Position numbers and translations under genes: made by a program
In this document: positions 12,540 to 23,356 of the stretch, piece by piece
Layout: every line of letters starts with the position of its first letter
How positions within the stretch are numbered: position 1 is the first letter of the stretch
Assembly (NCBI GenBank): GCA_024704765.1
Contig: JAKMXF010000329.1
Coordinates: 243,450-307,449 of the forward strand
Direction of reading: 5' to 3'
Length of the DNA: 64,000 bases
Source: Oopsacas minuta
Taxonomy: Eukaryota > Porifera > Hexactinellida > Lyssacinosida > Leucopsacidae
Notes under the pieces: generated by a model
What the model saw: the letters and a program-made list of their open reading frames with translations, nothing else
Told to the model about the DNA's origin: nothing
Databases searched by the model: none

Positions 12540-13340
12540 TCCGGAGAGAGGAGATTTGACACATTGGCATGGAGAGAGAGGGAAAGAAAAAGCAAGGGTT
12601 CATACGAAGGGAATGGAGATAGTGAAGCGTACGAATGGGCATCTGCATGCACCTGATGTGCAGGCTACTGCTTGTTGTGAGATAAATTCCGGCATCAAGA
12701 GGAAAGCACGGGACACACAGGATAGCTCACACCACATAATCGGTGAGGGTATGCTAACACATGACCAGTCTTCATAGGATCGTCTCCTGCTCGGAATCCA
12801 TGCACCACATACACCTGGGCGAAGAGGGGAGGCGCCGTCTTGAAGGTGCCATCAGGTAGCCAAGTTTTGCTTTGCTGTAGCATCCCGAGGTTGCGTTGTG
12901 TCCCGAAGATGAGGAATCTATGTGCATCGTCTTTCCCAATGTCATAGAGTAGGAACTATTCCCCCTTGGCTGTCCGCTGGTATTCTGCAGGTAGAACCAA
13001 CTCAGCTAGGGCGGTAAGCTGCACTGGAGCTGATAATACACTTGCACGCTGACGCTGTATCGTCCGCTTCAGGCTGTCCAGCTTAGGTAGTTTAGCAGCA
13101 GCAGCAGTACCCTCTGATGCTGTTAGCATACCCTCACCGATTATGTGGTGTGAGCTATCCTGTGTGTCCATTGCTTTCCTCTTGATGCCGGCCTTTATCT
13201 CACAGCAGGCCGTAGCCTGCACATCAGGTGTAGCAGATGCTCATTCATTCGTACGCTTCACTATCTCCCTTCGTATGAACCCTTGCTTTACACTCTCCTC
13301 TCTGCTCACACTGCCAACGTGTCATTTCTGCAACTCTCCT
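12540..13340. repeat. inverted duplication of the FLYWCH segment
   Basis: About 12556-12756 (forward) is the near-complement of about 13120-13330; both contain GGGTTCATACGAAGGGA, CACACCACATAATCGGTGAG and GCATACC-type words. The spacer, about 360 bp, holds the first-Asp region of the transposase. The arms differ by scattered substitutions. Confidence 0.8.
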
Positions 13341-13430
13341 GTGCATCAAATATAGGTATCCTCCTTCTAGTGGCTTTTCTCCTCCCTTGTATGTACTGAT
13401 CAACCGGAAGGAGGGCTGATCAGGATCCAT
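12695..13430 (-). pseudogene. MULE transposase N-terminal half with FLYWCH finger
   Basis: Reading down from 13430: FRLISTYKGGEKPLEGGYLY and TRWQCEQRGECKARVHT form a FLYWCH-type finger, with the variant LYLMHRR where Y-x-H/C-W motifs are usual. Frameshifted pieces follow, with KRTIQRQRASVL, LPAEYQRTAKGE, then FLLYDIG, RFLIFGTQRNLGML and TWLPDGTFKTAPPLFAQVY. The Asp of PDGTFKTAP is the first catalytic acid of MULE transposases. The protein stops there: the middle domain with the second Asp and the Glu is missing, replaced by an inverted duplicate of the finger region. The copy is non-autonomous. Confidence 0.8.
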
Positions 13431-15225
13431 TGAGGATAGAAGAGTTGTTTAAATGAATACAAAAATGTAGCAAAATAGTATCTTTGCTGATAATGCAAGC
13501 TGAAAATAATACAGTTGCAACATTTAAATAGAACTACACAGGTGACTTTCCATGTTTACTGGCAAACACAAATAAATTTCGCATCTTCTCCATCAATGGA
13601 ATTAATTACTACGTGTGCATTCCCAATATAAATTCGTTACCTTTACTATAAATCATCTTACCTCACTTTGCTCAGACAGAACTTCCATGTTTGGGTTTAC
13701 GATATCAATACTGTAACATTAGATTCTTCTGAAATCATTAATCCCAAATTAATTGATTATATTTGCAATATTATTTTGTCATATAAAACCTGTTAAATTA
13801 TTAACAAAAAAAATTGACCAATCAAAAGTGGAGCGAAATGTCGCTGGAACAAAATGTCTGGAACGTTTTGTCGGTATCCGATCAGAGATGGTTTTCATTA
13901 TATTTTAACCGGCAGATTAAAAACCGATCCATTGGAAAGGCGTTTCTCCCAATATCGACATATAAGTGGCGGTCGTTTTCTCGTGTGTTTGACCTAGATA
14001 CTCCTACCTGAAAAGATAATAACCTAGCAAATCCTTCTTAGACGTGATATTGATTTTAGTGAACTGACAGTGTCTCTAACTGATGAAATACAAAAACTAA
14101 CTCTGGATTTTTAAGCACTTTACCAACGGAATCTATTGACTTACTCTATCGGAAAATTCGAAGCATACAGTTGCTTATATATCAGGGTACATTTTTCGTT
14201 CTCTTCTACAACCCAGCAACTGTGAAGCTTGTTTTTAACATCTTCAGAGCGATCAGATGACTAATTCATATATTGATATTCTAAATGGAGGAGGACTCCA
14301 GTTACTATCAATACACCTATTACAGTACGTAGAAACTGCATTTTGTATATTTGAATCATTTGAATCTCGTATTCTAGCAACTAAATTACGAACTGAAATT
14401 GCAAGGCTCCACCTACTTAAACAAATATCTTTTGAATGGGATTCTGGTTTTGTTTACGATTTGCATTCTACTGATTGTTGTAATGAAGTTCTTTCGACTA
14501 TTACAAATCTCTACCTTAATGGACTTTCCAAAGAAGTAAGTGAAACTAGTAGAAAGTCTCAAGTCGATTCATTTAAAACCAAGAAACGCAAACTAGATTG
14601 ATTATGTATTTTGCTATCATAGTTTAAGTATGCTTGGTTAATTGTATCAATTCGATTAATTGGCTATTTTATTGTATGGATAAAGACTTAGCACATAACA
14701 TCAATTTGTTAAATTCAAATATACATTATGGTAGTCGTATATGCACATGCATATAGTATATATAGTATGTATATACGTTATTTCTTGATGTTGCTGACGT
14801 CATCATTAAATAGCGCCTAAACCACAACACTGAGGACTTCAAAAATCTTCCAATTGGATTCACCATACCTGATTACCCCATATTAAGCGAAATTTGTAGC
14901 TTTAAAAATGGATGTTTTCCCTCTGGCGAAATGTAACAACTGGTCTCTCACTGTAATTAGTTCCTCCGGTGGTTCCTATCTGTATTATAGAGTACGTAGT
15001 CTATGATACATGTTAGTTTGTTCTGAATTGATGCAAGAAACTGGAAGACCTACAAGACTAAAAGGCATAAAGGAGTTATTTTGGACCTGGCTCGGACATA
15101 GACGAAATCATGACGTATTGTCAACTTTTTGATCATCTAAATTTCAGATTTTTGAAATTGAATCAAAAGTATCACTCTATTTAACGCATCTCCTGATTTC
15201 ATGATTTAAACCAGATGCAAGCTCA

Positions 15226-16860
15226 TAATGGGATTATTATGTGATTGTACTATAGACCCCATTAAATATGGACTGTAGGCGCTTGAACTCAAGTTTGAAA
15301 CTTGGGACCAATGGAATATATTTGAAGTTCTATATTCCAAAAGTGTCTCCTTTTTGTCCGAATAAATGTATTACTTGGGGCATTCAATATGTTCCAGACC
15401 CATTACTCTAATATCATAGATAAGATTATAATTAAATATAATATTTCATGGTATGCTCGAAATATTCGCCCTTATGCAAGACACATAGCTTTAACCTTTC
15501 TATCCACATCAGAAATGTATTTTTGAACTCTTCTTCGGGTATGTATTTAAGGGTCTTATGAAACTCATATCCGAGTGCAAGTCTTGTGTTCAAGACCTTG
15601 CCTGCCAAGTGCTTTTTGATCAAACTGAAAAGCCAAAAAATCACATGGCGATAGATCAGGGCTATATGGAGGATGGGGCAACTCAACCATTCCCATTTCA
15701 CTCAGCATTTCACCGACAAACTTGGATTCGTGAGGTCTGGCATTGTCGTGCAATATTCGGATCCCTTTGGCTCCACGACTTGGTCTCTTCGAATAGTAAT
15801 GACTCTACCTCCGTCTAATATTCCTCTGTGTAAATGTTTCGGTCATTGTACGCTTCTTTGGGACACAAATGTAAGCTACTGTACCATGCGCATCAAAGAA
15901 TATACGGTATAGAACCTCAATTGCACGGAAGTCTGACTGGGATTAGTGCTTGGGGTAGGACCTTTAGGGAGACACATTTTGCTCTGTTCTTTTCTCAGAA
16001 GCTCAGCATGTTTAATCCAGGTCTCATCACCAGTGCAGACCTCAGCTAACCTGCGATAGTCAGCATACTGATACAATTTCAATATCCTTCGCACAAGAGA
16101 GGCGGGCACTTTTCTGATTCCCTGTGTGAATATGCGGCGTCAATCTGGAAGAAATCATCTATATTCAAGATGGTTGATCAAAATGTCATCAACACTTCCC
16201 GTTGAGATATCGAGATATAGGGCTATCTTAGAGATAGTTAAGTGGGATCGTCATCTACAATATTCTTGACCATATGATGTTATGTGGCGTGATAACGGAA
16301 ATTGGGCGTCCAGACTAAAAATGACGTGTTCTATGTTGTACGCATTTATGGTCCCATTCAAATTAGGACATAGTGAGTAGAGATATCATATCAAAATGTA
16401 TTTTTAGTCTATAGGAAGTCGGGTAAATACTAAGTATTAGAATTACTTATTGGGAGAAAACATATAAAACGCTTGATGAGTTTTTATTATTAAATGTGCC
16501 ATCCATGATACATCATGAATTTACAAATTCTATGATGTCAAATTTATATATTTTAAATAAAAATATTATTATATCATTGACTATGGATTGCGAAATCAAA
16601 TCTTAGTATTTATCGTTCTACGGTGTTTCAATGATACATCCACGCGCAATAATGCTTACTACGGACAAATTTTCATACATATCAACATATTTTGAATTTG
16701 GAATTGATGAAATATATTTCTAGATATAAGTAATACATATCTGACAAAAAGGTGGCACTTTTGAAATACAGTACTTCAAATATATGATAATGGAACAAAG
16801 TTTCAAGACGCTAGTTCGAGCGCCTATACTCCATATTTAAAGGAGTATCTACATTGTATA
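15226..16860. mobile_element. inverted-repeat element interrupted by a mariner
   Basis: Left arm about 15238-15375 and right arm about 16726-16855 are imperfect complements. Shared words include CCATATTTAA, AGGCGCTTGAAC (GTTCGAGCGCC) and CTTTTTGTC followed by TGTATTACTT. The left arm is cut at 15375, exactly where the mariner end GGGGCATTCAATATGTTCC begins. Confidence 0.7.
15376..16370 (-). pseudogene. mariner transposase pseudogene, catalytic half
   Basis: Reverse-strand pieces: 16109-15876 has LASLVRR-type sequence and CTGDETWIKHAELLRKEQ (first catalytic Asp); 15753-15565 has MHDNARPHESKFVGEML and HPPYSPDLSPCDFLAF (second and third Asp of the D-34-D pattern); 15701-15432 is the C-terminus, with IERLKLCVLHKGEYFEH. 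The pieces overlap in different frames, so there are at least two frameshifts. The helix-turn-helix half and right terminal repeat are missing or unrecognisable beyond about 16330. It is related to, but not the same as, the copy at 0.4-1.7 kb. Confidence 0.85.
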
Positions 16861-17595
16861 AACATTTATGAAGATTAGATAATAATCGAGACACTTAGTG
16901 CCGAGGTTAATATTGCAAACCTACTTGGTTGCTTGGATTCACGACAAGGGGGCTTAACACTTACTTTTGGATGTACCATGGATGAAAAATATATAATTTT
17001 TCGCTATCTTTGTCTTGACAGTGCACGTAGTGCTGAGTATCCTCCGTCGAGCAGCGACAAAACACTAAGATAATTATTCGTAGATTCCCCCCACTGAGGG
17101 CGCTAGTCAACTATAAATTGGAAATACTGATTTGGCAATAATTTTCACAATTATATTGATATAATTGAATTTCTTAAGACTCAACTGTAACTCAAGAACG
17201 AGCCAGCTTTTGATTAAATATGTTGTGTTAGTACTAAAATTCTATTTATTATTTTAGATTATAACTTTGAAATTAATAAAGCAAAATTTTCGTCCTCTAA
17301 GGTGTGTCAAAGAAAGGCATATTTTTAACGATAATGCTTATTAGATACATATTATAGCAGATTAATGAAAAGTTCATATATAATACTTGATTTGTTGTTG
17401 TTGTTCCACAAATGTACAATATATATATTTAGCAAATCCACAATTTTCTGCAATATAGAGAATATTTTGTCCGTTGGTATATCGGCCAACTTGTCACTAG
17501 TAACTAAACTACAAGTCACTGTTAGACCATATATGGGAACGCGGGATTAGTTCTAATTTTCTTTTGTAGACGTTAGTTCTACTTTTTAATTTGTA
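16861..17595. other. non-coding stretch
   Basis: No gene is visible. The last 70 bp hold about 27-bp units containing TTAGTTCTAC (at 17546, 17573 and 17602) that lead into the MULE end. Confidence 0.5.
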
Positions 17596-18990
17596 AGCAT
17601 TAGTTCTACTCGGAAAATTAGCAGTGCTTCTACTATTTAATTATGATTGTAGAGCTATGTTAAAATAATCTAAACTTGACTGTTTTAATGAGAATACCAA
17701 TGAGTAAACAAATCAGAGAAATAAACGTATGAAAAAATGAAGGAAATAATGAGTGGAAGTGACGTTGTATGCATAAAACTAATGAAAGAAATGACCTAAT
17801 TTACGTAGATATGAAACTTTCAGTGATGTGAGTCTGACAAGTTGGGCTATTCTCGACCGTTTCCATAATTGTGTTGGTACAATGGGTACAGCAATTTGCA
17901 TGTTTATAATCCTATTTCTACATTATTAGACACATAGACGGGACAGTTCACTTTTTAGAACGTTTTAGCGGGATATAAATCTCATCAGCCATCATATGTC
18001 CTAAAAGCAGGACTTCCCACGTTAAACGCGACAGTTGGAAAATATGAATTGTTGTACAATTTCTCAATTATATACGAGAGTACCAATTGAAAATAAGCTA
18101 ATGGGTTAATTACTAACATTAGTGAAACGCAAATAGTATTTTAAAACTGCATGTCTCTTCTACTCACATTTTACGACTTTTATCAAATATGGAATATAAC
18201 TTGGGTGAATATCAGTGAGGAGGTAAGGTTTTCGTTACTTCTGATGGATTCAAATATTTTTCAAACAGAACTAATTTAAATTGTGTCCATTTAAGATGTG
18301 TTCTATTTAAGAAAGGATGTAAGAGAACAGCTAATTGAATACAGACATTAATCTAATCTATCCTAAATCAGAACTCAACCATCAAATAGAAGATTATGAA
18401 TCTGAAAGTTTTGCATTAAATACAAATGCAGGATAATGGCAAACAATTCTCTGTCTAGCCTTCGTGAAATCTTCAATGAAGTGACTAGGTTCGATCCTTC
18501 GGCTCACCTAGTCACTTTTAAAGGATGCGAATCAATGATGTTTAGGGCAAGAAGAGCAATAAAACCAACAATTCCTAAAACAGCGACAGAATTTTGTGAT
18601 CAGCTGCCAGCAACTAATTTCGCTATTCATTTGAAGGCTATTGTCATACTACATAAGCGCATTGCAGTGGTTTATTCTCTGAAAAACATATACGATATAT
18701 TGGGAGATATATACGATATCCAGATTAATGGGACATTTTATGTTATGCCACGATTATTCTTTCAACTATTTACCATCTTTCTCTCAACTGGAAGACACAG
18801 TATCCCAGTTATCCATTGTTTGATGACGCATAAGGACGAGGAATTTACACTGCATTTGTCCTAAAAATAAAGGAACTCCTCCCTCAACTTCAGCCGAACA
18901 ATTCTATGTCTGATTGGGAAAGAGCATCTCGTAAAGCATTCAAGCACGTGTATCCTGAAACAAGAATATACGGAGGTTGGTTTCACTATA

Positions 18991-20324
18991 CAGGGCGTTA
19001 AGAAATTGATGTCCCTTTTTATAACCCCGCTATTCTCTGGTTTAATATAAATAGATATGGTATTACTTTCCTATGTAATCTCCATGCAGTTTTAGACATT
19101 TCCTAATTCGACCAGGCATCCCAGCTATGAGTCTTTCTAGTGTCTCCGGGTGAGATTTCCTTTCAGGCCAAATTTAACTGTTTTTCTAAAACTTTTAGGT
19201 TGGTTGCGCGCTCCATTGCATCCAGCTTGGTTTGCAAAATAACCCGGAGGTTTTCGATAGGATTTAAGTCTGGTGAGTTCGGAGGCCATATTTCTTTTGT
19301 CCAAAAACCTGTCATATTGTTTTTCAACCACTCCTGGCTTCTTTTGGAAGTATGTGCCGGGGCTCCATCTTGTTGAAAAATTGCTTGGGACCTATCTGGC
19401 AACAATTTTCTCTCTAGGATCGTCCCTGAATCTCTCGTTCGAAGTAAGCTGGATGTTAGAGACTGTTTCAATATGACTTCCACATAATCGTCTGATGTCA
19501 CAGTTTGTTTTTGGGGGATTATATGGAGGTCAGAGAGTCCTTGGGATGACATCACACCCCATACCATGATTTCTCCAGGGTATTTCACTTTTTCAGAGGG
19601 AGGGACATCAACCCTGGATTGCGCCCATACATCGTCGTTTTGCTTATTCGGAGTGTGGAATAGCTCAAAAGAGGACTCATCTGAGAATAAGACTCTTTTC
19701 CAGGTGTTAATTGACCAATCCTTCCTTTCATTGCAGAATTTTAGTCGAGCTGTCCTCTGTTTTTCTGTCAATTTTGGTTGAACCTGAGGTTTGTACGATC
19801 GAACATTGTGATTTTTACGTAAGTACGAGTGTATTGTCACATGAGAGATAGAAAACCCCTTAGATTGGAGATTCTTGGAGATATATCGTATAGACTTCAT
19901 CTTTTTACCGATTGTCTTAGCAATTACCACTTTAGGTACCATAGTGACGGACGTTTTCTTTCCACGGCCCTTCCTGTTCTGTAGAGACTAACTGGCCTTG
20001 AACCTTAGTAACCAGCGTCGAATGGTACGGATAGATACACCTACAACTTTAGCAACCTGATGAATCAACATACCCGCTTCTATCAAGGAAACTGCACGTG
20101 TACGGGTATTTGGAGTCGCTTCTTTAACCATATCAATTTCTAGTATATTTTAGAGAGGAATATTTGAAAATAGTGTATTTTGAGTAGAGAGAGTTTTAGA
20201 AATTAACTGAATCTAATAGTTAAAGTAATTTTGAGTATGATTATAGAGTTAAAACGTGATTAATCAAGTGAAATTGTGGCTCTATTTGATTTCCAAAAGG
20301 GGACATCAATTTCTTAACACCCTG
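18991..20324 (-). mobile_element. Tc1-type DD37E element inserted in the MULE gene
   Basis: Ends CAGGGCGTTAAGAAATTGAT and its complement (CAGGGTGTTAAGAAATTGAT) are flanked by TA at 18989-18990 and 20325-20326. It is 1334 bp long and carries one reverse-strand transposase gene. Removing it with one TA rejoins the MULE frame as FHYT-QAIW. Confidence 0.95.
19063..20131 (-). pseudogene. DD37E Tc1/mariner transposase, nearly complete
   Basis: The ATG at 20131 opens MVKEATPNTRTRAVSLIEAG with a paired-like helix-turn-helix (QVAKVVGVSIRTIRRW). A single TAG interrupts after RFKAS. The open stretch 19942-19163 carries a basic GRGKK hinge just upstream, then FSDESSFELF (first Asp), FQQDGAPAHTSKR (second Asp) and PPNSPDLNPIENL (Glu). 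There are 37 residues between second Asp and Glu, hence DD37E, a spacing described in arthropod elements. A frameshift near 19170 separates the C-terminus (ETLERLIAGMPGRIRKCLKL, ending near 19063). All three catalytic residues remain, so one nonsense codon and one frameshift are the visible lesions. Confidence 0.9.
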
Positions 20325-21207
20325 TACACAGGCAATTTGGAATCATATCCAAAAATTTGGATTGGCCCAAAGTTATCGAAATGTACCAGAACTAGCTATT
20401 TTTGTAAGGCAAATAATGGCTATTCCTTCCTTACCTGCCGACTTAATTCAATCAACGAATTCTTGCCTCCAAATTCCAATTTTCAGCAAATCGAGAAGAG
20501 CAAACTAGATTTTATTAAATACTTCAACAAATATTGGCTAACTAAAATTCAACCAAATGAATTATCAATTTTAGATTTGGAAAACAATACCAATAATGGA
20601 GCAGAAAGCTACCATGCTAGATTGAAGTGTCTATTTATATCGAGTCACCCAAGGATTTGGAACTTCATAAAGAATCTGAATAATATAATAGCTGATTATG
20701 ACAACGAGATATCCCGATTATTGCATAGAAATGAGATCACTAGGTCCAGAAAAAAGGATGTTAGGCTCAACTTTGAGCATCGTAATGAATGCAAAAAAAA
20801 ACTCGTGAGTGGCATTTGTATTCCATGGGAATACCTTAGGCGGATTTCGAGGTAATTAAAAGACACCCTCTCTCTACATTATTCATGCGTAATTTGCGTT
20901 TCTGATGATTCAGAAGATGAAAATGATCAGGAAGATCCGCTGATACAACCATATACCCAAAATATCTGCGCGATATGCCTTGCACCACGAGATGCTATTT
21001 GGTTGTTCTTTCCATGCAAACGTGCAAATTGCTGCACTCATTACACCAACACAATTATGGAAACGGTTAAGAATAGCCCAACCTGTCGGACTCACATCAC
21101 TGAAAAGGTTCAAATCTACGTAAATTTAGTCATTTCTTTCATTTAGTTTTATAAATGCAACGTCACTTCCACTCATTATTTCCTTCTTTTTTTCATACTT
21201 ATATTTC

Positions 21208-23356
21208 CAGGGTTGTTTGATTTAAATTATTTGATTTAAATCACTTCAAAAATCAAAATGATGATTTTTGATTTATTTAAATTTTGACACTTCGCTAATA
21301 GTGTCATGTTTTCAGAGAACAATAGAATGGTGCTTTTGTTTTCAATAGATTGAAGCCATTACTAAATCATAATAATGGTTACAATCTATTGAAGTCATTA
21401 CTATGATGTATTGCATATAAATATGGAATCCTATGCATGTGAATGCGTAATCATTATGACTGGACGAAAGAGTGACTACGTATGGAAGTATTTTGATCCA
21501 AAAAAAGAAGTTGGCACAGCAGGGTGTCGTGCAACATGCCTAAAGTATGGGAAGGAGATGTAAGGACTAGTTTCTAGGTTAAAGCAATATTATAATGTGT
21601 GTGCTGAATTTATCGACCCCACTGATGATGAATGGTGCATTTTGAATCCGGAAATCCAAGCTCTTTCCCAGAGGAAATGTAGTGTGACAGATATAAGATT
21701 AGTATCACAAGCAAAGAACAGAAATCCGTCATGTCAAGTATGACTAACTTTGTTGTGCAAACATCAACAACTGAAAAAGCTGCCATTGATCTCTAAATAG
21801 CACGGTTTGTTTGTGCAACTAACTCACCTTCACTATAGTTGAACATCCTGAATTTTTAAAGTTAATGGCAATGCTTCGTCCTGGATACCATCTCCTAATC
21901 GACACAATGTTGGTAATGAACTACTCGACGAGCTTTATGTTACTATGCAATCACAGTGCAAGGAACAACTTGACGAAAAAAATGTATCCATGATGTTAGA
22001 CGGATGGAGTAATATCTATAACGATCCAGTTGTCTGCGTGTCAGTGACAACATCCGATGGGGGCAGTTATCTTACCGAAACAGTATATACATCAGGCCAT
22101 GCACACACTGCTGAATATCTACAAGTGGCCACGTCTGCTATTATATCGACTGAACAGAGATACAGTTGTAAAGTAGGTACCTTTGTCACGGACAACGCAT
22201 AAAACATGGTCAAAATGCGGCAACAACTGGCATCTGATGGTGTTACTACCGATACAAACATCATATCCTATGGTTGTTCTGCTCACTATCTTAATCTATT
22301 GGCCAAAGATATTGAAATACCGGGCGTGAAGGAACACATTGTTCAGATCGTGAAACATTTTAGGAACTCCCATCTCCCAGCTGCATGGTACAAATTTGCT
22401 GGCGGAAAGAAACTAGTACTACCACAAGAAGTTCGCTGGAACACTATCACGGATTCTCTGCAATGCTATTTGGAAAACTGGACAATGATCCTCAAAGTGT
22501 GCGAGGAACACCGCGACACTATTAACGGTACGATCGCCATGAAAGTGCGAAAATATTAACATCATCCATATCTCTCTTCAGTGCTTTCCAAACTTCAACA
22601 GCATCACTCAGTTTGCAACTGTCGCTATGCACTTTATCAAGAGCGACAGCGATTGGCTTCATCCGTTTTAGATAGTCCTCAGCATTTCTCTTTCATTAAT
22701 GCCCTCTGTTGTTACTCATAAAGTACAGGACCGCTGCAAACGAGCGCTAACCGCTGCCCATTACTTAGCTAACTTAATGGATCCAAGATACAGGGGTATA
22801 AATTTGTCAAAAGACGAGGTTGATGCAGGACTAGAATTATGCAGCCTGGATTATACATCATGTTTGCCTACTGTGATCAACTTCAGGGCTGTAGCTGGTC
22901 CATTCAAGTCATTCATGTTTACAGAAGAAGTTTTAAAAGCTATCTCTCCCCTTACATGGTGGGAGTCTCAGAAAAGCACCCTGGAAAGCGATGTTATAGT
23001 ACTTTGTCGCAAGATACTTGGAGGAGTAGCATCAAGTGCTGGAGTAGAGCGAATTTTTTCAACCTTTGGTTTTGTTCACTCCAAAGTGAGGAACAGGTTG
23101 GGAAGGGTTAAAGCTGGAAAGCTTGTATTTTTATACAAGCTCCTTAATACGCATAAATAATCTATTGCCAAGTTAATTTTTCGATAATTATATAATTATC
23201 AATTAATTAAAAAGTTATATTCTTACTGTTACATTAAAGAGTATTGTAGTTAGCAGTTTGTATGTTTCATTAAATCCAGCATTCAAATAATATTAAAAGT
23301 GTGTTTAAATTAAATATCTGATGTAAATCAAAAAAATCATGATATTTCCAACCCTG
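21208..23356 (+). mobile_element. hAT element inserted in the MULE right terminal repeat
   Basis: Ends CAGGGTTG and CAACCCTG are flanked by a perfect 8-bp duplication TATATTTC (21200-21207 and 23357-23364). The length is 2149 bp. The left end continues with TTTGATTTAAAT repeats, and the right end has the complementary GATGTAAATCAAA. Confidence 0.95.
21456..23160 (+). pseudogene. hAT transposase (BED finger, RNase-H, dimerisation domains)
   Basis: ATG at 21456 begins MTGRKSDYVWKYFDPKK, a BED-finger start. Its zinc ligands are damaged (CLKYG for CLKCG; YYNVC where HYxxC is expected) and TAA follows KYGKEM. The next identifiable block is VEHPEFLKLMAMLRPGYH (21840 on). The open piece 21945-22202 has VSMMLDGWSNIYNDPVVCVS and FVTDNA, where TAA replaces the usual Ala codon. 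The piece 22206-22559 has YGCSAHYLNLLAKDIE and VRWNTITDSLQCYL. The C-terminus (22699-23160) has LTAAHYLANLMDPRYRG and the dimerisation block GVASSAGVERIFSTFGFVHS. Stops and a lost segment around 22560-22700 make it inactive. Confidence 0.9.

Larger units (their letters stand above)
11311..13880 (-). mobile_element. FLYWCH-type MULE derivative
   Basis: The ends are inverted repeats of about 75 bp containing CCGACAAAACGTTCCA, ACATTTCGCTCCACTTTTGA and GTCAAT. The flanks are a perfect 11-bp duplication, ATCAGAGATGG, at 11300-11310 and 13881-13891; 9-11 bp is the MULE range. Inside is a truncated reverse-strand transposase with an inverted duplication of its FLYWCH part. The element sits inside the P-type transposase and removing it restores that frame. 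Confidence 0.85.
5930..14601 (+). pseudogene. P-type THAP transposase, interrupted
   Basis: Segments in order along the forward strand: a THAP zinc-finger start at 5930 (MPSKCSVVG) with a TAA after 38 codons and the CIEHF block near 6085; KDLLRLIYNCPKRYSTSALRF (6590-6650); the RNase-H-like catalytic block ILLDEVHLQQQIQFDGQ near 6810; after the first insertion, IIKALPISTLSS (10581 on), AVISDNH and LDTVHL; then, after the FLYWCH-MULE insertion, RDGFHYILTGRL and DPLERRFSQYRHISGGRF (13885-13970), AYISGYIF, and an open C-terminus (14257-14601) with YIDILNGGGLQ. In the THAP finger the second Cys is Arg. Family knowledge: these are DNA-binding and catalytic parts of P-element and THAP9 transposases. 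Several frameshifts and stops make it a pseudogene. Confidence 0.85.
5266..15008 (+). mobile_element. P-type (THAP) transposon, composite and nested
   Basis: Long inverted ends flank the element: 5266-5520 is the near-complement of about 14755-15008. Both share a TCATAGACTA start, a TTAATATGGGGTAATC block, a TGGTTTAGGCG block and an internal TATA-rich run. Between them lies a forward-strand THAP/P transposase split by two insertions (6946-10580 and 11311-13880). Taking those out leaves about 3.5 kb. No clear 8-bp target duplication is seen at the outer ends. The repeats are much longer than the 31-bp ends of the Drosophila P element. Confidence 0.8.
18436..21136 (+). pseudogene. MULE transposase with C-terminal RING-like finger
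   Basis: Segment 1 (18436-18990): LREIFNEVTRFDP, MMFRARRAIKP, then DIQINGTFYVMP, the block that normally holds the first catalytic Asp (DGTF) but here has Asn (codon 98, AAT at 18727). It continues FLSTGRHSIPVIHCLMT, SMSDWERASRKAFKHVYPET (second Asp) and YGGWFHYT. Segment 2 resumes at 20327 as QAIWNHIQKFGLAQSYRNV; after a frameshift near 20460 it reads YFNKYWLTKIQP, TNNGAESYHARLKCLF (catalytic Glu), SHPRIWNFIKNLNNIIADYD and IPWEYLRR, then a stop at 20853. Beyond, NICAICLAPRDAIWLFFPCK and SPTCRTHITEKVQIYV form a degenerate C3HC4/RING of the type seen at the ends of some arthropod MULE proteins. Frameshifts, stops and the Asp-to-Asn change make it inactive. Confidence 0.85.

Noticed and set aside
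19140-19781. Several forward frames overlapping the DD37E transposase
   Set aside because: They are antisense shadows of the reverse-strand transposase.
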